Positions 24,249 to 33,340 of a DNA stretch of 64,000 nucleotides are shown in pieces. Each line of letters opens with the position of its first letter. Within the stretch, counting starts at the first letter, position 1. The notes under the pieces were generated by a model, which did no database searches, was not told the DNA's origin, and saw only the letters and a list, made by a program, of their open reading frames with translations. A program made the translations under genes and the position numbers. The DNA is from an uncultured Bacteroidales bacterium (GTDB taxonomy: Bacteria > Bacteroidota > Bacteroidia > Bacteroidales > P3): positions 267,691 through 331,690 of the forward strand of contig CAJUFX010000002.1 of assembly GCA_910586395.1 (NCBI GenBank), read 5' to 3'.

Positions 24249-27119
24249 TTATCGCCGCCGCGCCTTTAACCCGCGCAACCAGCGTTCCGCCTCTCCGAGC
24301 CAGAGGACGAGCGAGGTCCAGCCGATGATGCGCCACCAGTCGGCGGTGGAGAGCGGCGTGACGCTGAACATGCGGCCGCCCACCGACACGATGAGCCATT
24401 GGCCGAGCACGACGAGCAGGGCCACGGGCACGAAGCCGCTCAGGCATTGCCCTAAGTCTTTGAAGGCCGAGCCTTCGGATTTGAAGGCCTTGGCGTTGAA
24501 CATATTCCAGAACTGCAACAAGACGAATAGCGTGAAGAACAGTGATTTTTCGTAAATCGAGAAGCCGGCGCCGGGGGCGTGGTCAAAGCGGAAGTAATCG
24601 CGGCAGTAATCGCCCCAGTTGAACTGGCCGAGCGAGCCGATTTCCTCGTATTTGAAGTACTGCATGAGGCCGAACAGGAACAGCAGGAACAGGATGCCGA
24701 GGCCGAAGATGCGGGTGGCCATCGGCCGCGAGATAATCGGGTCGCCGATAGCGCGCGGTTTGTCGTGCATGACGTCGGGCGTGGGCGGGAGCGAAGCGAG
24801 CGCCATGGCCGCGAACGTGTCCATGATCAGGTTGACCCAAAGCATCTGCGTGACCGTGAGCGGCGACTCGGTGCCTAAAAAGGCGCCGAGCAGCACGACG
24901 AGGCAGGCCACGACGTTGATCGTCATCTGGAACAGGATGAAACGTTGTACGTTTCGGTAGAGCGAGCGCCCCCACATGACGGCGCGGTTGATGCTCGTGA
25001 ACGAATTGTCCAGAATCGTGATGTCGCTGGCTTCCTTAGCCACGGAGGTGCCGTCGCCCATCGAGAGGCCGACCTGGGCCGCGTTGAGGGCGGGGGCGTC
25101 GTTGGTGCCGTCGCCCGTCACGGCGACGACTTGGTTTTGCGCCTGCAAGGCGCGCACGAGCCGCTCTTTGTCCATCGGGCGGGCGCGGGAAATGATTTTG
25201 AGGTCCAGCACGCGGTCGGCGAGTTCGGTTTCGGTCAGGGCCGCGAATTCAGGCCCCGTGATGCGCTGGCGGTCGGTGTATTCCGGTTTCCAAAGGCCGA
25301 TCTGACGGCCGATTTCGGTGGCCGTGGCCGTCGTGTCGCCCGTTACGATTTTGATATCGATGCCGGCCGCGAGGCATTCGTTTATGGCTTCTGGCACATC
25401 GGCGCGCACCGGGTCGGAAATGGCGACGAAGCCGAGGAAGCGTAATGGCAGACCGGCTTTGAGACGGCCGTCCGCGAAAAACGCGGAAGCGTCCGCCGCC
25501 GCTGTATCCGCCGCGTCTTTATCCACCGGCATGTAAGCGAAGCCCAGTGTACGCATGGCCTTGGACTGATAGGCGAGCAGGTCGGCCCCGATCCGTTCGG
25601 CCACGTCGGCCGCCGGTACGTCGCGCCCGTCCACCACGGCCGTCCGGCAAAGCGAGAGCAGGATTTCGGGCGCCCCCTTGACAAACAGCAGCCGTTTGCC
25701 GGGGCAGAGGTGGGAGTCGGCCAACGAGGCCATATACTTGCGTTCGGTCGAGAACGTCAACTGTTCGAGGATGCGGGCGTTTTTTCGGATGAGCGCGTAG
25801 TCTTCGCCCTGACTCTGCAGCCAAAGCAGGAGCGCGCCTTCGGTGGGGTTGCCCATGACCCGCGGTTTGTTCGGATCGCTCAGGTCGAGGTAGGCCGTAC
25901 TGTTGATGGCGACGCTCTCTTTGATGATGCGGCCGTATTCGTCCACGCCGAGTGTCAGATGCCGGTCGGCCGCTTCCAAAGCCGAGAACGGCGACAGGCA
26001 GGTTTCGTAAACGCGCATCTGATTTTGGGTCAACGTGCCCGTCTTGTCGGTACAGATGACGGTGCAGGCCCCCATCGTCTCGCAGGCGTGCATCTTGCGT
26101 ACGAGGTTGTGCGAGGCCAGCATGCGTTTCATGCTCAGCGCGAGCGAAAGCGTCACGCTCATCGGCAGGCCTTCCGGCACCGTGACGACCATGACGGTAA
26201 CGGCCAACATGAACGTGTTGAGCAGGAAGCGGCCTATTTCGAGCCAGTCCGCACCGCCGCCCATGCCGCCGGACGCGCCCATGCCGGCCGCGCCGCTTAG
26301 GAAAAAGCCCAGCACCCGTCCCACGATGATGAGGCCGGCCACGGCATAGCTGATATACGTGATGATTTTGCTGAGTTGTTTGAGTTGCCGGTTCAGCGGC
26401 GTCTCCACATCGTTCTCTATCTGTGAGCCCGTATAGACCTTGCCGTATTCGGTCGCATCGCCCACGTGTTCCACCACAGCCACGGCGTGGCCGTCCACGA
26501 TGCCCGTGCCTTTGTAGATGCGGTTCGACGGGTAGGTGGCCTCCGGGTCCAAAGCCGAAGGGTCGGCCGTCTTTTTGACGAGTGGTTCGCCCGTCAGTGT
26601 CGATTCGTTGACCTGCAGGGATATAGACTCCAAAAGCAAGGCATCGGCCGGCACTTCGTCGCCCGTCTCCACTAAGATGAGGTCGCCCACCACAAGGTCG
26701 GCGCGCGGAATCTCTGTAACGGTGCCTTCGGTTTCGGCTGCGTTCAGGCGTCGGATCACCTTACCCGTCACCTCGTCGTTCACTTGGTTGAGTACGTCGA
26801 ATTTTCTGTTCGCGCTGCGTTCGAACAGAAAGCCGATGCCCGTCGAGAGCAGGACAGCCACCAGAATGCCCACCGGTTCCAAAAAGACGCCGGCCGGTTC
26901 GCCCGCGCCCCAGAACTGATAGCACGAAACGGCGAACGAGAGCAGGAGCGCGACCAACAGGATCCGTACGATCGGATCTTCGAATTTCTCCAAGAGCAAT
27001 CGCCACATCGATTTTTTTTCCGGCGGCGTCAGGATATTCCGGCCGTAACGTTCACGGCTCGATTCGACTTCCTCAGGACTCAACCCCTGTCGGTTGGGTG
27101 CGGATGCTTTGGTTTCCAT
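24249..27119 (-). CDS. PMCA-type calcium-translocating P-type ATPase
   Basis: A 956-residue P2-type ATPase that probably exports Ca2+ at the cytoplasmic membrane. The phosphorylation motif CTDKTGTLT has its Asp at residue 358. LTGEP (actuator loop, TGES equivalent), VPEGLPMSVTLSLALSMKRM (span 4 with ion-binding Glu), KGAPEILLSLC and TGDGTNDAPALNAAQVGLSMG are all present. An N-terminal cation ATPase domain (GLSPEEVESSRERYGRN) and a C-terminal six-span region complete the fold. A Gly/Met-rich stretch (GAAGMGASGGMGGGADW) sits between spans 3 and 4. Ca2+ against other divalent ions cannot be settled by eye. Confidence 0.9.
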   Translation of the reverse strand: METKASAPNRQGLSPEEVESSRERYGRNILTPPEKKSMWRLLLEKFEDPIVRILLVALLLSFAVSCYQFWGAGEPAGVFLEPVGILVAVLLSTGIGFLFERSANRKFDVLNQVNDEVTGKVIRRLNAAETEGTVTEIPRADLVVGDLILVETGDEVPADALLLESISLQVNESTLTGEPLVKKTADPSALDPEATYPSNRIYKGTGIVDGHAVAVVEHVGDATEYGKVYTGSQIENDVETPLNRQLKQLSKIITYISYAVAGLIIVGRVLGFFLSGAAGMGASGGMGGGADWLEIGRFLLNTFMLAVTVMVVTVPEGLPMSVTLSLALSMKRMLASHNLVRKMHACETMGACTVICTDKTGTLTQNQMRVYETCLSPFSALEAADRHLTLGVDEYGRIIKESVAINSTAYLDLSDPNKPRVMGNPTEGALLLWLQSQGEDYALIRKNARILEQLTFSTERKYMASLADSHLCPGKRLLFVKGAPEILLSLCRTAVVDGRDVPAADVAERIGADLLAYQSKAMRTLGFAYMPVDKDAADTAAADASAFFADGRLKAGLPLRFLGFVAISDPVRADVPEAINECLAAGIDIKIVTGDTTATATEIGRQIGLWKPEYTDRQRITGPEFAALTETELADRVLDLKIISRARPMDKERLVRALQAQNQVVAVTGDGTNDAPALNAAQVGLSMGDGTSVAKEASDITILDNSFTSINRAVMWGRSLYRNVQRFILFQMTINVVACLVVLLGAFLGTESPLTVTQMLWVNLIMDTFAAMALASLPPTPDVMHDKPRAIGDPIISRPMATRIFGLGILFLLFLFGLMQYFKYEEIGSLGQFNWGDYCRDYFRFDHAPGAGFSIYEKSLFFTLFVLLQFWNMFNAKAFKSEGSAFKDLGQCLSGFVPVALLVVLGQWLIVSVGGRMFSVTPLSTADWWRIIGWTSLVLWLGEAERWLRGLKARRR

Positions 27120-27198
27120 AATAATTATAAACGATGAATTGCTTTAAACTTCGTGACGCCGCGTCGGCACTGTCGGCCGGCATTGTCGGCCGTCACGT

Positions 27199-28509
27199 TT
27201 ACTTTAACTGCCGGAGCAACATGCCGGGGGCAATTTGGCCGGCGCCGACCCGCTTGAAGGTCGTGGCGTTGAAATCGGCGCCCGTAGCCTCTTCTTCGGC
27301 CGCCATAAAGCGGTTGTCCCAAATCAGGTGCTTGATGGGTTTGACCACGGCCGTGCGGCGGTACGTAACATGGCCGTCCTCATCCATGCGCTGTTCCAAC
27401 ACCTCGAATTTGGAGCTTGGCTTCAAGCCTTCTTTCAGGCCTATCGGCGATTGCAACAACAGGCCGTTTACGGCCGTGACCGGAGATTTGGTTTTGAATA
27501 CCTCGTATTTCTTCTGCAGGGCGGCGATGTTCTTGTCCAAGGCCCGCGCGCAGACCTTGCGGATGACGTCGTTGTTGTCGTGCAGGCCGCGCATGACGGT
27601 CTTATCGCTCTTGACCCGGTATTTGCCGACATAGTCGAGCGCGAACAGGCCACTTTGCCCGTCTAAACTGTCGAACAGGGCCTTGCGGCGCGCGATTTCA
27701 TCGGGCGCGTAATTGGTGTCGCACCAAAAGTCGTTGTAGAAGACCGCGGCGATGGAGTCGTTCCAGCGCAGGCGGTACAGATAGGAAGTCACCTTGACCG
27801 TGAAGCCCGCGATGGCGTCCGAAATGGCCGCACCGAGCACGGCCAACTCCGCGGCCGCCACGCCCGCTTCGGCTGCGTCTTGGTTGCCGCTGGCCGCCGC
27901 TCCCACGCTGGTCGCGGCCGAGAACAGCGCCAATCCGGCAAAGACGGCCGAGGCGATTTGCGCGCCCTTCTCCTTATCGACATAAACGATGTCGTTGATG
28001 ATGAGAAACGTATTTTCGATAAGGTTTTCGCCCGCGTCGGCAATCAGGGCCAGCCCGCGTTTTGTCAGCAGGGCTTCCCGCACGTCGGCCTCCGAAGCGT
28101 TGTAGTTTCCGCGCCGCGTCACCAAACCGAGGTCGAACGTACCCGTTTCGGGGTTGCGGTCAAACCATTTGGCCACCATCTTCTTGGCGGCTTCAGACGT
28201 GTCGATGAACGTTTCCATGCTCTCGGCGCTAATCTGCCGTTCGCGTTTGGGACAGGCGATGTAGCGGTCGGGCAGGTTGTGGTCTTCGTATTTGTCGGGT
28301 ACCGGCAGCTGGATGAATACCGAATCTATCTGTGCGCCGTACCGTTGCGAAAGATGCGTGGCCAGGACCGTATAGAGCGAACTGCGCTTGTAGTCCGGCA
28401 GGCCGCTTTCCGTTGTTGTTTGCGATGCCGTCTGTGCCTGTCCGATGGCCGACAAAAAGAAAACGGCGGCCCCAATGACGATGCCTTGTAGAATATATTG
28501 TTTCCTCAT
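27199..28509 (-). CDS. exported protein of unknown function
   Basis: A 436-residue protein with a Sec signal peptide (MRKQYILQGIVIGAAVFFLSAIGQAQ). I do not recognise a family. An Ala-rich hydrophobic stretch at about residues 180-250 (IASAVFAGLALFSAATSVGAAASG... AAELAVLGAAISDAIAGF) may form one or two membrane or pore-like helices. Downstream is a mixed region (LYRLRWNDSIAAVFYNDFWCD) and a basic C-terminal portion. Last gene of a five-gene operon of exported unknowns; a hairpin lies in the 99-bp gap before it. Confidence 0.65.
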   Translation of the reverse strand: MRKQYILQGIVIGAAVFFLSAIGQAQTASQTTTESGLPDYKRSSLYTVLATHLSQRYGAQIDSVFIQLPVPDKYEDHNLPDRYIACPKRERQISAESMETFIDTSEAAKKMVAKWFDRNPETGTFDLGLVTRRGNYNASEADVREALLTKRGLALIADAGENLIENTFLIINDIVYVDKEKGAQIASAVFAGLALFSAATSVGAAASGNQDAAEAGVAAAELAVLGAAISDAIAGFTVKVTSYLYRLRWNDSIAAVFYNDFWCDTNYAPDEIARRKALFDSLDGQSGLFALDYVGKYRVKSDKTVMRGLHDNNDVIRKVCARALDKNIAALQKKYEVFKTKSPVTAVNGLLLQSPIGLKEGLKPSSKFEVLEQRMDEDGHVTYRRTAVVKPIKHLIWDNRFMAAEEEATGADFNATTFKRVGAGQIAPGMLLRQLK

Positions 28510-28534
28510 ATTATAATGGTGTTTTACAAAAGCA

Positions 28535-28560
28535 GGGCGACCCCTAAGAGGAAGTCGCCC
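28535..28560 (-). terminator. intergenic hairpin, possible attenuator
   Basis: Stem GGGCGAC (28535-28541) / GTCGCCC (28554-28560). On the minus strand it is followed by TGCTTTTGT, a weak T tract. It sits between two genes of the same operon, so partial termination is more likely than a full stop. Confidence 0.4.
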
Positions 28561-28608
28561 CGCGAAAGGTCTAACGTAGCAGATGAGTCTCTATGACGCC
28601 CCGACTCC

Positions 28609-29616
28609 TTACCGGCACCAACCCATGACATAAGTCGTAGGCTGCTGTCCCTTGCCGTAGGCCACGCCTATCGCGCGGGCGGCTTCGATGCGCTGGCTCT
28701 CCAAATCCACGCCGTCCTGCCACTTCTTCATTTCGAATTTCCAGTCGTCCAACACTTTGCCCTTTATTTCGGCATAGAGGGCCTGCGCTTCACCGTAACA
28801 GCCCGCGTCGGGATAGATCAGGCTCATGAAGACGCCGGCCTTCTGGGCGCCCGTGCTGTTCTGTTCGGCCGCCCAAGCCGCTTTGGCATGCGCCAGGTTC
28901 ACTTCGCAGAGATAATCGACATACTGCTGGTAGATGGCCGCCGTGGCCGCCAGCGCCTTGTCGTAGCAGTCGCCCGCCGCGTCGGGGATGGACGTGAGCA
29001 GGTACAGGGCCTCGTCATATTCTTTCTGTGTGGCTAAGCTTTGCGCTTTTTTGATGATGTTGTCGCACTGGGCGCGGTAGTAGTCGATGATTTTGGCTTT
29101 GCCTTTCCGAACGAAGTCCGCCACCGGCGCGGCGTGCGGGTTCAGGTTCTTGACCGCGTTGATGAACGCCTTGCTCTCGTTCGTGCCCACGCCTTTGGCG
29201 TTGATGGTCGTCGTGGCGAAAATCTTTTGGTCGAAATAATCGGCTATATAGAGCGTAATCTCCATGTTTTCGGCTATCTGTGTCGGCGGACCCGGCACGA
29301 TGTCGCGCGTGGCCATGCCCAGGCGCGCCGTGATGAAAAAGCGGCTGAAACCGTCGAACGCGCCCACGCCGTTGGCCGTGATGGTCTGCGCGAGTTTGTT
29401 GGAGAGATATTGCGCCGCGTTGTGCGGGATTTCTTCGTTGTCGTCGAGCAATACGGAAAGTACGATGCCGTATTCCGTGTCACCGGTCGAAGCCGGAGTG
29501 TTGGCGGTGGCCGCCGTTTGGGCCGGTACCGTCGCGGCCTGAACCCCGAACGGCATGCCGCAGACAAAAAGCCATGAAAGGCAAAGCGTTGCGGCCGTTT
29601 TATGTAAACTTCTCAT
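28609..29616 (-). CDS. exported protein of unknown function, possibly CsgG/LPP20-associated
   Basis: A 335-residue protein with a signal peptide ending GVQAA. Residues about 50-170 (YGIVLSVLLDDNEEIPHNAAQYLSNKLAQ, FFITARLGMATRDIVPGPP, MEITLYIADYFDQKIFATTTINAKG) resemble surface-assembly accessory folds in which a nucleotide-free alpha/beta unit follows the signal peptide. The second half is helical (KKAQSLATQKEYDEALYLLTSIPDAAGDCYDKAL). It ends TTYVMGWCR. No firm family match; function is not assigned. It shares its transcript with the DUF6175 and LPP20-like genes. Confidence 0.6.
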   Translation of the reverse strand: MRSLHKTAATLCLSWLFVCGMPFGVQAATVPAQTAATANTPASTGDTEYGIVLSVLLDDNEEIPHNAAQYLSNKLAQTITANGVGAFDGFSRFFITARLGMATRDIVPGPPTQIAENMEITLYIADYFDQKIFATTTINAKGVGTNESKAFINAVKNLNPHAAPVADFVRKGKAKIIDYYRAQCDNIIKKAQSLATQKEYDEALYLLTSIPDAAGDCYDKALAATAAIYQQYVDYLCEVNLAHAKAAWAAEQNSTGAQKAGVFMSLIYPDAGCYGEAQALYAEIKGKVLDDWKFEMKKWQDGVDLESQRIEAARAIGVAYGKGQQPTTYVMGWCR

Positions 29617-29690
29617 AATATATGCGGTTTTTTATATGCGGAATTTTGTTTATGCGACGCGCCTATCGGCGCGCCGCCCGTTGTCCCGTC

Positions 29691-30647
29691 TTACTTTTCT
29701 CCCAATACCAATACGGCATTACCCAAGCCGCGGTTCATGACCTTGGAGTCGATTTTATACGGTTCCTTACGCAGGAAACTCCGTAGTCCCCGCACAAACC
29801 CCTCGGTGTCCATCGGCATGCCGTCGGCCTTGTAGAGCGGAATGCGCACCTGTTCGTACATCGCCCGCGTTTCCGAGGCCGCGCTTTTGCTGAAACGGTG
29901 TTCCACCGTATTGTCGTACATCCATTTGTCGATAATCTCGCTCAACTCGTAATCGCCGTATTCCGATTCGAGGTCGAGGCCGGAACCGTTGTCGAACACG
30001 CGGATGCTTACCGTCACTTCGCGGCCGTTAGCGAACAGGTCGTCGAAATACGTTTGCAGCCGTGCCGTAAAGTTATCCATATTGGCCAGAACGGCCTCCT
30101 CGAGCAAAACCGGCAAGTCGGCCGTCATTGACGGCGCGCCCGTCCCCTGCGCCCCGGCGATCTGTTTGTCGGTGTAGGCGTCCAGTCCCTGCAGGTTGTA
30201 CGTTACCGATTTCTTCGGCCCCTGCGTGTTCACGCTCCAGGTCAGTTGCAGGATGATGTCGGCCTGCGCCGTGCGTTTGAGCCGGTCGAGCGGCGTTTCG
30301 GCCAGTTCCGCTCCCGACGTCTTGCTCGTTGTCATGGCGTCTTCGGCCATGCTTTGCTCAATCGATTTCAGCGCGCTTTCGAGGTTCTTGAGCGGAAAGC
30401 CGCGGTCGGCCATGAGCGTGTTGATTTTGCTGATGACCATTATCAGGTTCGGGTCGGTCTGCAACGCCTTCTTGTAGTCCGGAATCATGACCGTCGTACC
30501 TTGATTGTCGTAGGCCGTCATGTAGCCGTTTTGCGTACACCACACGTCGCTGGGCACCACCATGAGCGTCGGTTTCTTCGCTTGCGCCATCAGCGCGGTG
30601 CAGCCGCCCAAGAGGCAGGCGGCCAGCAGTATCAGTAATCTTTTCAT
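29691..30647 (-). CDS. DUF6175 family exported protein
   Basis: A 318-residue protein with a lipoprotein-like signal (LLILLAACLLGGC). It matches what I recall of Bacteroidota DUF6175: KKPTLMVVPSDVWCTQNGYMT, NLIMVISKINTLMADRGFPLKNLESALKSIEQ, ADIILQLTWSV, TVSIRVFDNGSGLDLE, and ending NRGLGNAVLVLGEK. The start at 30647 is preferred over 30659 because it begins the signal peptide. Function unknown. The arrangement of a lipoprotein with predicted assembly-type domains next to LPP20-like proteins suggests an envelope complex. Confidence 0.7.
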   Translation of the reverse strand: MKRLLILLAACLLGGCTALMAQAKKPTLMVVPSDVWCTQNGYMTAYDNQGTTVMIPDYKKALQTDPNLIMVISKINTLMADRGFPLKNLESALKSIEQSMAEDAMTTSKTSGAELAETPLDRLKRTAQADIILQLTWSVNTQGPKKSVTYNLQGLDAYTDKQIAGAQGTGAPSMTADLPVLLEEAVLANMDNFTARLQTYFDDLFANGREVTVSIRVFDNGSGLDLESEYGDYELSEIIDKWMYDNTVEHRFSKSAASETRAMYEQVRIPLYKADGMPMDTEGFVRGLRSFLRKEPYKIDSKVMNRGLGNAVLVLGEK

Positions 30648-30746
30648 AGCAATTCTCAAATTTCAGGTTTCAAAATTTCAAATTCCGGTTCAACCCCCGT
30701 TGGCCCCATCCGGTCGTCCCATCGGGTTCATTTCTAAATGCGGCGT

Positions 30747-31235
30747 CTATTTCAAAATCCCGTCGTTCCGGAGTTTTTCCGTCAAAGGTTCATATAACAC
30801 GCGTACGGTAACGCCGTATTTGATTTCGTCTTCGGTGCGTTCGCGGTGAAACGTCGAAACCCGTTTGTCCTTGTAGTTGACGAAATTCTCAAATTCTCCT
30901 CCGTCGGCGAAAAAGCGGTTGAAATAGGCGCGGTACTTTTCTTCTGCGTTCACTTCCAATAGGATAGGCCGTATTTCACATTCGGATTTCCCTTTGGAAA
31001 TGCCTTTGAAGATGACGTCGCGCACCGCATTCTTGCGGGCTTGCGCCAACGCGTCCACCTGGTTGCGCCCGATGCCCCACGCCCTGAGCGTGTAAGAGCC
31101 GTCGAGTTCGCTGCCGAGGCATTCGGTTTCGTAGGTGTAGTAACCGCCTAAATTTCTGGACTGGTTGCAGGCCGGAAAGACCGCGCAAAGGCCGATGCAG
31201 GCGACTAAGCTATAGAAAAATGATTGGATTTTCAT
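30747..31235 (-). CDS. LPP20-like lipoprotein, paralog 2
   Basis: A 162-residue lipoprotein (lipobox near AVFPAC). The core DGSYTLRAWGIGRNQVDALAQARKNAVRDVIFKGI resembles the LPP20/FlgO-type repeat in which an Ala-rich helix follows a beta hairpin. It is a clear relative of the next gene upstream (TYLVKVWSYSK...SLKNAVHGVLFKGI). Both end in a VGVTV or YGVTV strand followed by a helix and GI(L/I)K. The ATG at 31235 is chosen over 31337 because the longer form adds a low-complexity leader before the signal peptide. Confidence 0.65.
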   Translation of the reverse strand: MKIQSFFYSLVACIGLCAVFPACNQSRNLGGYYTYETECLGSELDGSYTLRAWGIGRNQVDALAQARKNAVRDVIFKGISKGKSECEIRPILLEVNAEEKYRAYFNRFFADGGEFENFVNYKDKRVSTFHRERTEDEIKYGVTVRVLYEPLTEKLRNDGILK

Positions 31236-31351
31236 GTTGATTGTTTTTTTGATAGCCGGTACCGACGGCCGCGCTTCCTGCCGGCGCCCGTTGCCGGCGC
31301 CAAAGGCCGGCGCACGGCCCGCGCCCGCGCTACGCACTAGGCCCGCGCTTT

Positions 31352-31861
31352 TTAGAAGCCGTTGCCAAGCCCCTTGATGATGCCGGCCGCTTCCAAATCG
31401 CGCCGCAACATGTCTTTGGCTACCGAAACGGTAACGCCCACCTTATATTCTTTTTTCAGTTTCACGCGTTCGGGCGTGCCCGTCGCCACGGCGTATTTGC
31501 GGAAATCGCCGCCCTTGCTGCTGAAAAACTTGGCGAAAAAGTCGCGCTGTTCGTTCTGTACGTTGGGGTTCGGAATCAGCGCGCGTTGCGAGGGACAGCC
31601 GCCGGGTTGTCCCGTGATGCCTTTGAACAGCACGCCGTGCACGGCATTTTTGAGGCTCTGTTCGGCCGCCACGTCCGCTTTTTTGGAATAACTCCAAACT
31701 TTGACGAGATAGGTGCCGTCCGAACCCGTGCCGGCGCATTCAATGTCGTAGCGCCAGGTTTCCGTGTCCTTGTCGGCCTTTTTCTGTTGGTTGCCGGCAA
31801 AAGCCAGCGTGCAGCCGCCAAATATCAACAGGCAGATACACAATATTTTAACAATCTTCAT
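31352..31861 (-). CDS. LPP20-like exported protein, paralog 1
   Basis: A 169-residue protein with a signal peptide (ILCICLLIFGGCTLAFA), possibly a lipoprotein at GGC. It shares with its neighbour the pattern C-x-G-x-G/L-DGTYLVKVW...AVxxVLFKGI, the motif CPSQRALIPNP and the final VGVTVSVAKDMLRRDLEAAGIIKG. First gene of the five-gene exported-protein operon, preceded by a promoter at 31891-31921. Function unknown. Confidence 0.65.
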   Translation of the reverse strand: MKIVKILCICLLIFGGCTLAFAGNQQKKADKDTETWRYDIECAGTGSDGTYLVKVWSYSKKADVAAEQSLKNAVHGVLFKGITGQPGGCPSQRALIPNPNVQNEQRDFFAKFFSSKGGDFRKYAVATGTPERVKLKKEYKVGVTVSVAKDMLRRDLEAAGIIKGLGNGF

Positions 31862-31890
31862 ATCCTATATGGTTTAGGTAAGTCAGAACA

Positions 31891-31921
31891 TAAAGATACG
31901 ATAAAAAACCGCAGGAAACAA
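31891..31921 (-). promoter_or_regulatory. promoter of the exported-protein operon
   Basis: Minus strand TTG (31921-31919), 20 bp, TATCTTTA (31898-31891), one base off the TAnnTTTG consensus, 30 bp before the first gene. Confidence 0.5.
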
Positions 31922-31964
31922 GAGAAAGGGGGGCGATTGGCCTTGGTGGCGCGCCGCGTGCCCG

Positions 31965-33338
31965 CTAAGCGTACAGCAACAAGAACACGCCGGCTCCCAC
32001 AAAATAGGCAATCGTCACCCAAGGCGTAAATTTCTTCAGGTAGTAGGAAAACGGGATTTTCTCCAATCCCATGGCCGTGATGCCCGACGCCGACCCGATG
32101 ATGAGCAGGCTGCCGCCCGTCACACCGCAATAGGCGAGGAATGTCCAGAAAATGCCGTCGGCCATGAACGGGCCGGCCACCTGAATCGGATACATGCCGA
32201 TGGCCGCGGCCACCAAGGCCACGTTGTCGAGGAAAGACGAGCAGACACCGAGCATGAGGGCGATGGATTCGGGGGCGGGGAACAGTTTTTCGAACGTATG
32301 CGCCAAGAGGTCGAGCTGGCCGGCGGTCTTGAGTGCATCGACCGACAGCAATACGCCTAAGAAATACAATACCGTGGAGATGTCGATGCGCGTGAACGCG
32401 TGGCCCATGCGCAGGCGTTGGAAAAGGTCGCTTTTTTTGGCGCCGTAACGCCGGTCGGTAATGATCCAGATGGCGACCAGACCGAGAAAGATACCCATGA
32501 AAGGCGGCAGGTCGATCCAAGTCTGCAGAATGGGTACCGAGATAAATGATAACAACGTGATGACGAGCAAGGTAGTCTTGAACCGGTTGCTGATGTGTTC
32601 GCCCAGACGGTTCGTGTCTTCTTCCGGATCGGCGTTGCGGATGGGGCCGTTTTCGAGCATGAACGTCGTGGCGATGAGCGGAATGATGAGCATGCAGAGG
32701 GCCGGAATGATAACGTGCGAGGCCTGCTGGGACATGCTCAGGTTGCCGCCGGTCCAAAGCATGAGCGTCGTTACGTCGCCGATGGGCGACCAGCTGCCGC
32801 CGGCATTGGAAGCCACGATGATCATGCAGGCGAAAAGCAGGCGGTCGGGTCGTTTCTTAAGGATTTTGGAGACGACGGTAATCATGACGATGACGGTCGC
32901 GAGGTTGCCGATGATGGCGGAGAACAGGAACGTCAGGCCGGATATGAGCCACAGCAGCAACCGTTTGTTTTCGATGCGGATCCAGTGCGAAATCATCGAG
33001 AACGCGCCGTGCACGTCGATCATTTCAATCAGGGCCATGGAACCCATGATGAAGAACAGCGTCGAGGAAACGTCGCCCAGCGCGTGGATCAGGCTCGTCT
33101 CCATGAATTCGGTGATGCGTTCGTGCAGCGTCAGGTTCGAGAAGTGCGGCAGTTCTTCCGAGAAAAGCGACAAGGCCGTGTTGTGCGCTAAAATGGCGTC
33201 GGCGTCGAGCAGGAAAAGTCCCCACAGGATAATGCTCATCGCGAGTACGATGGCGGTCTTGTTGATTTTGATGACGTCTTCCAGCGCGACAAGGATGATG
33301 CCGATGAGGAAGATGATGGGCATGAGTGTGAAAACCAT
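31965..33338 (-). CDS. nhaD: Na+/H+ antiporter, NhaD type
   Basis: A 457-residue polytopic protein of the NhaD/ArsB ion transporter superfamily. The signature blocks HALGDVSSTLFFIMGSMALIEMID, IIGNLATVIVMITVVSKIL and SNAGGSWSPIGDVTTLMLWTGG are strong, as is the later FLDNVALVAAAIGMYP. It exchanges Na+ (or Li+) for H+ across the cytoplasmic membrane. The start lies 2 bp after the stop of the ferredoxin-nitroreductase gene, so both probably share one transcript. Confidence 0.9.
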   Translation of the reverse strand: MVFTLMPIIFLIGIILVALEDVIKINKTAIVLAMSIILWGLFLLDADAILAHNTALSLFSEELPHFSNLTLHERITEFMETSLIHALGDVSSTLFFIMGSMALIEMIDVHGAFSMISHWIRIENKRLLLWLISGLTFLFSAIIGNLATVIVMITVVSKILKKRPDRLLFACMIIVASNAGGSWSPIGDVTTLMLWTGGNLSMSQQASHVIIPALCMLIIPLIATTFMLENGPIRNADPEEDTNRLGEHISNRFKTTLLVITLLSFISVPILQTWIDLPPFMGIFLGLVAIWIITDRRYGAKKSDLFQRLRMGHAFTRIDISTVLYFLGVLLSVDALKTAGQLDLLAHTFEKLFPAPESIALMLGVCSSFLDNVALVAAAIGMYPIQVAGPFMADGIFWTFLAYCGVTGGSLLIIGSASGITAMGLEKIPFSYYLKKFTPWVTIAYFVGAGVFLLLYA

Positions 33339-33340
33339 GG

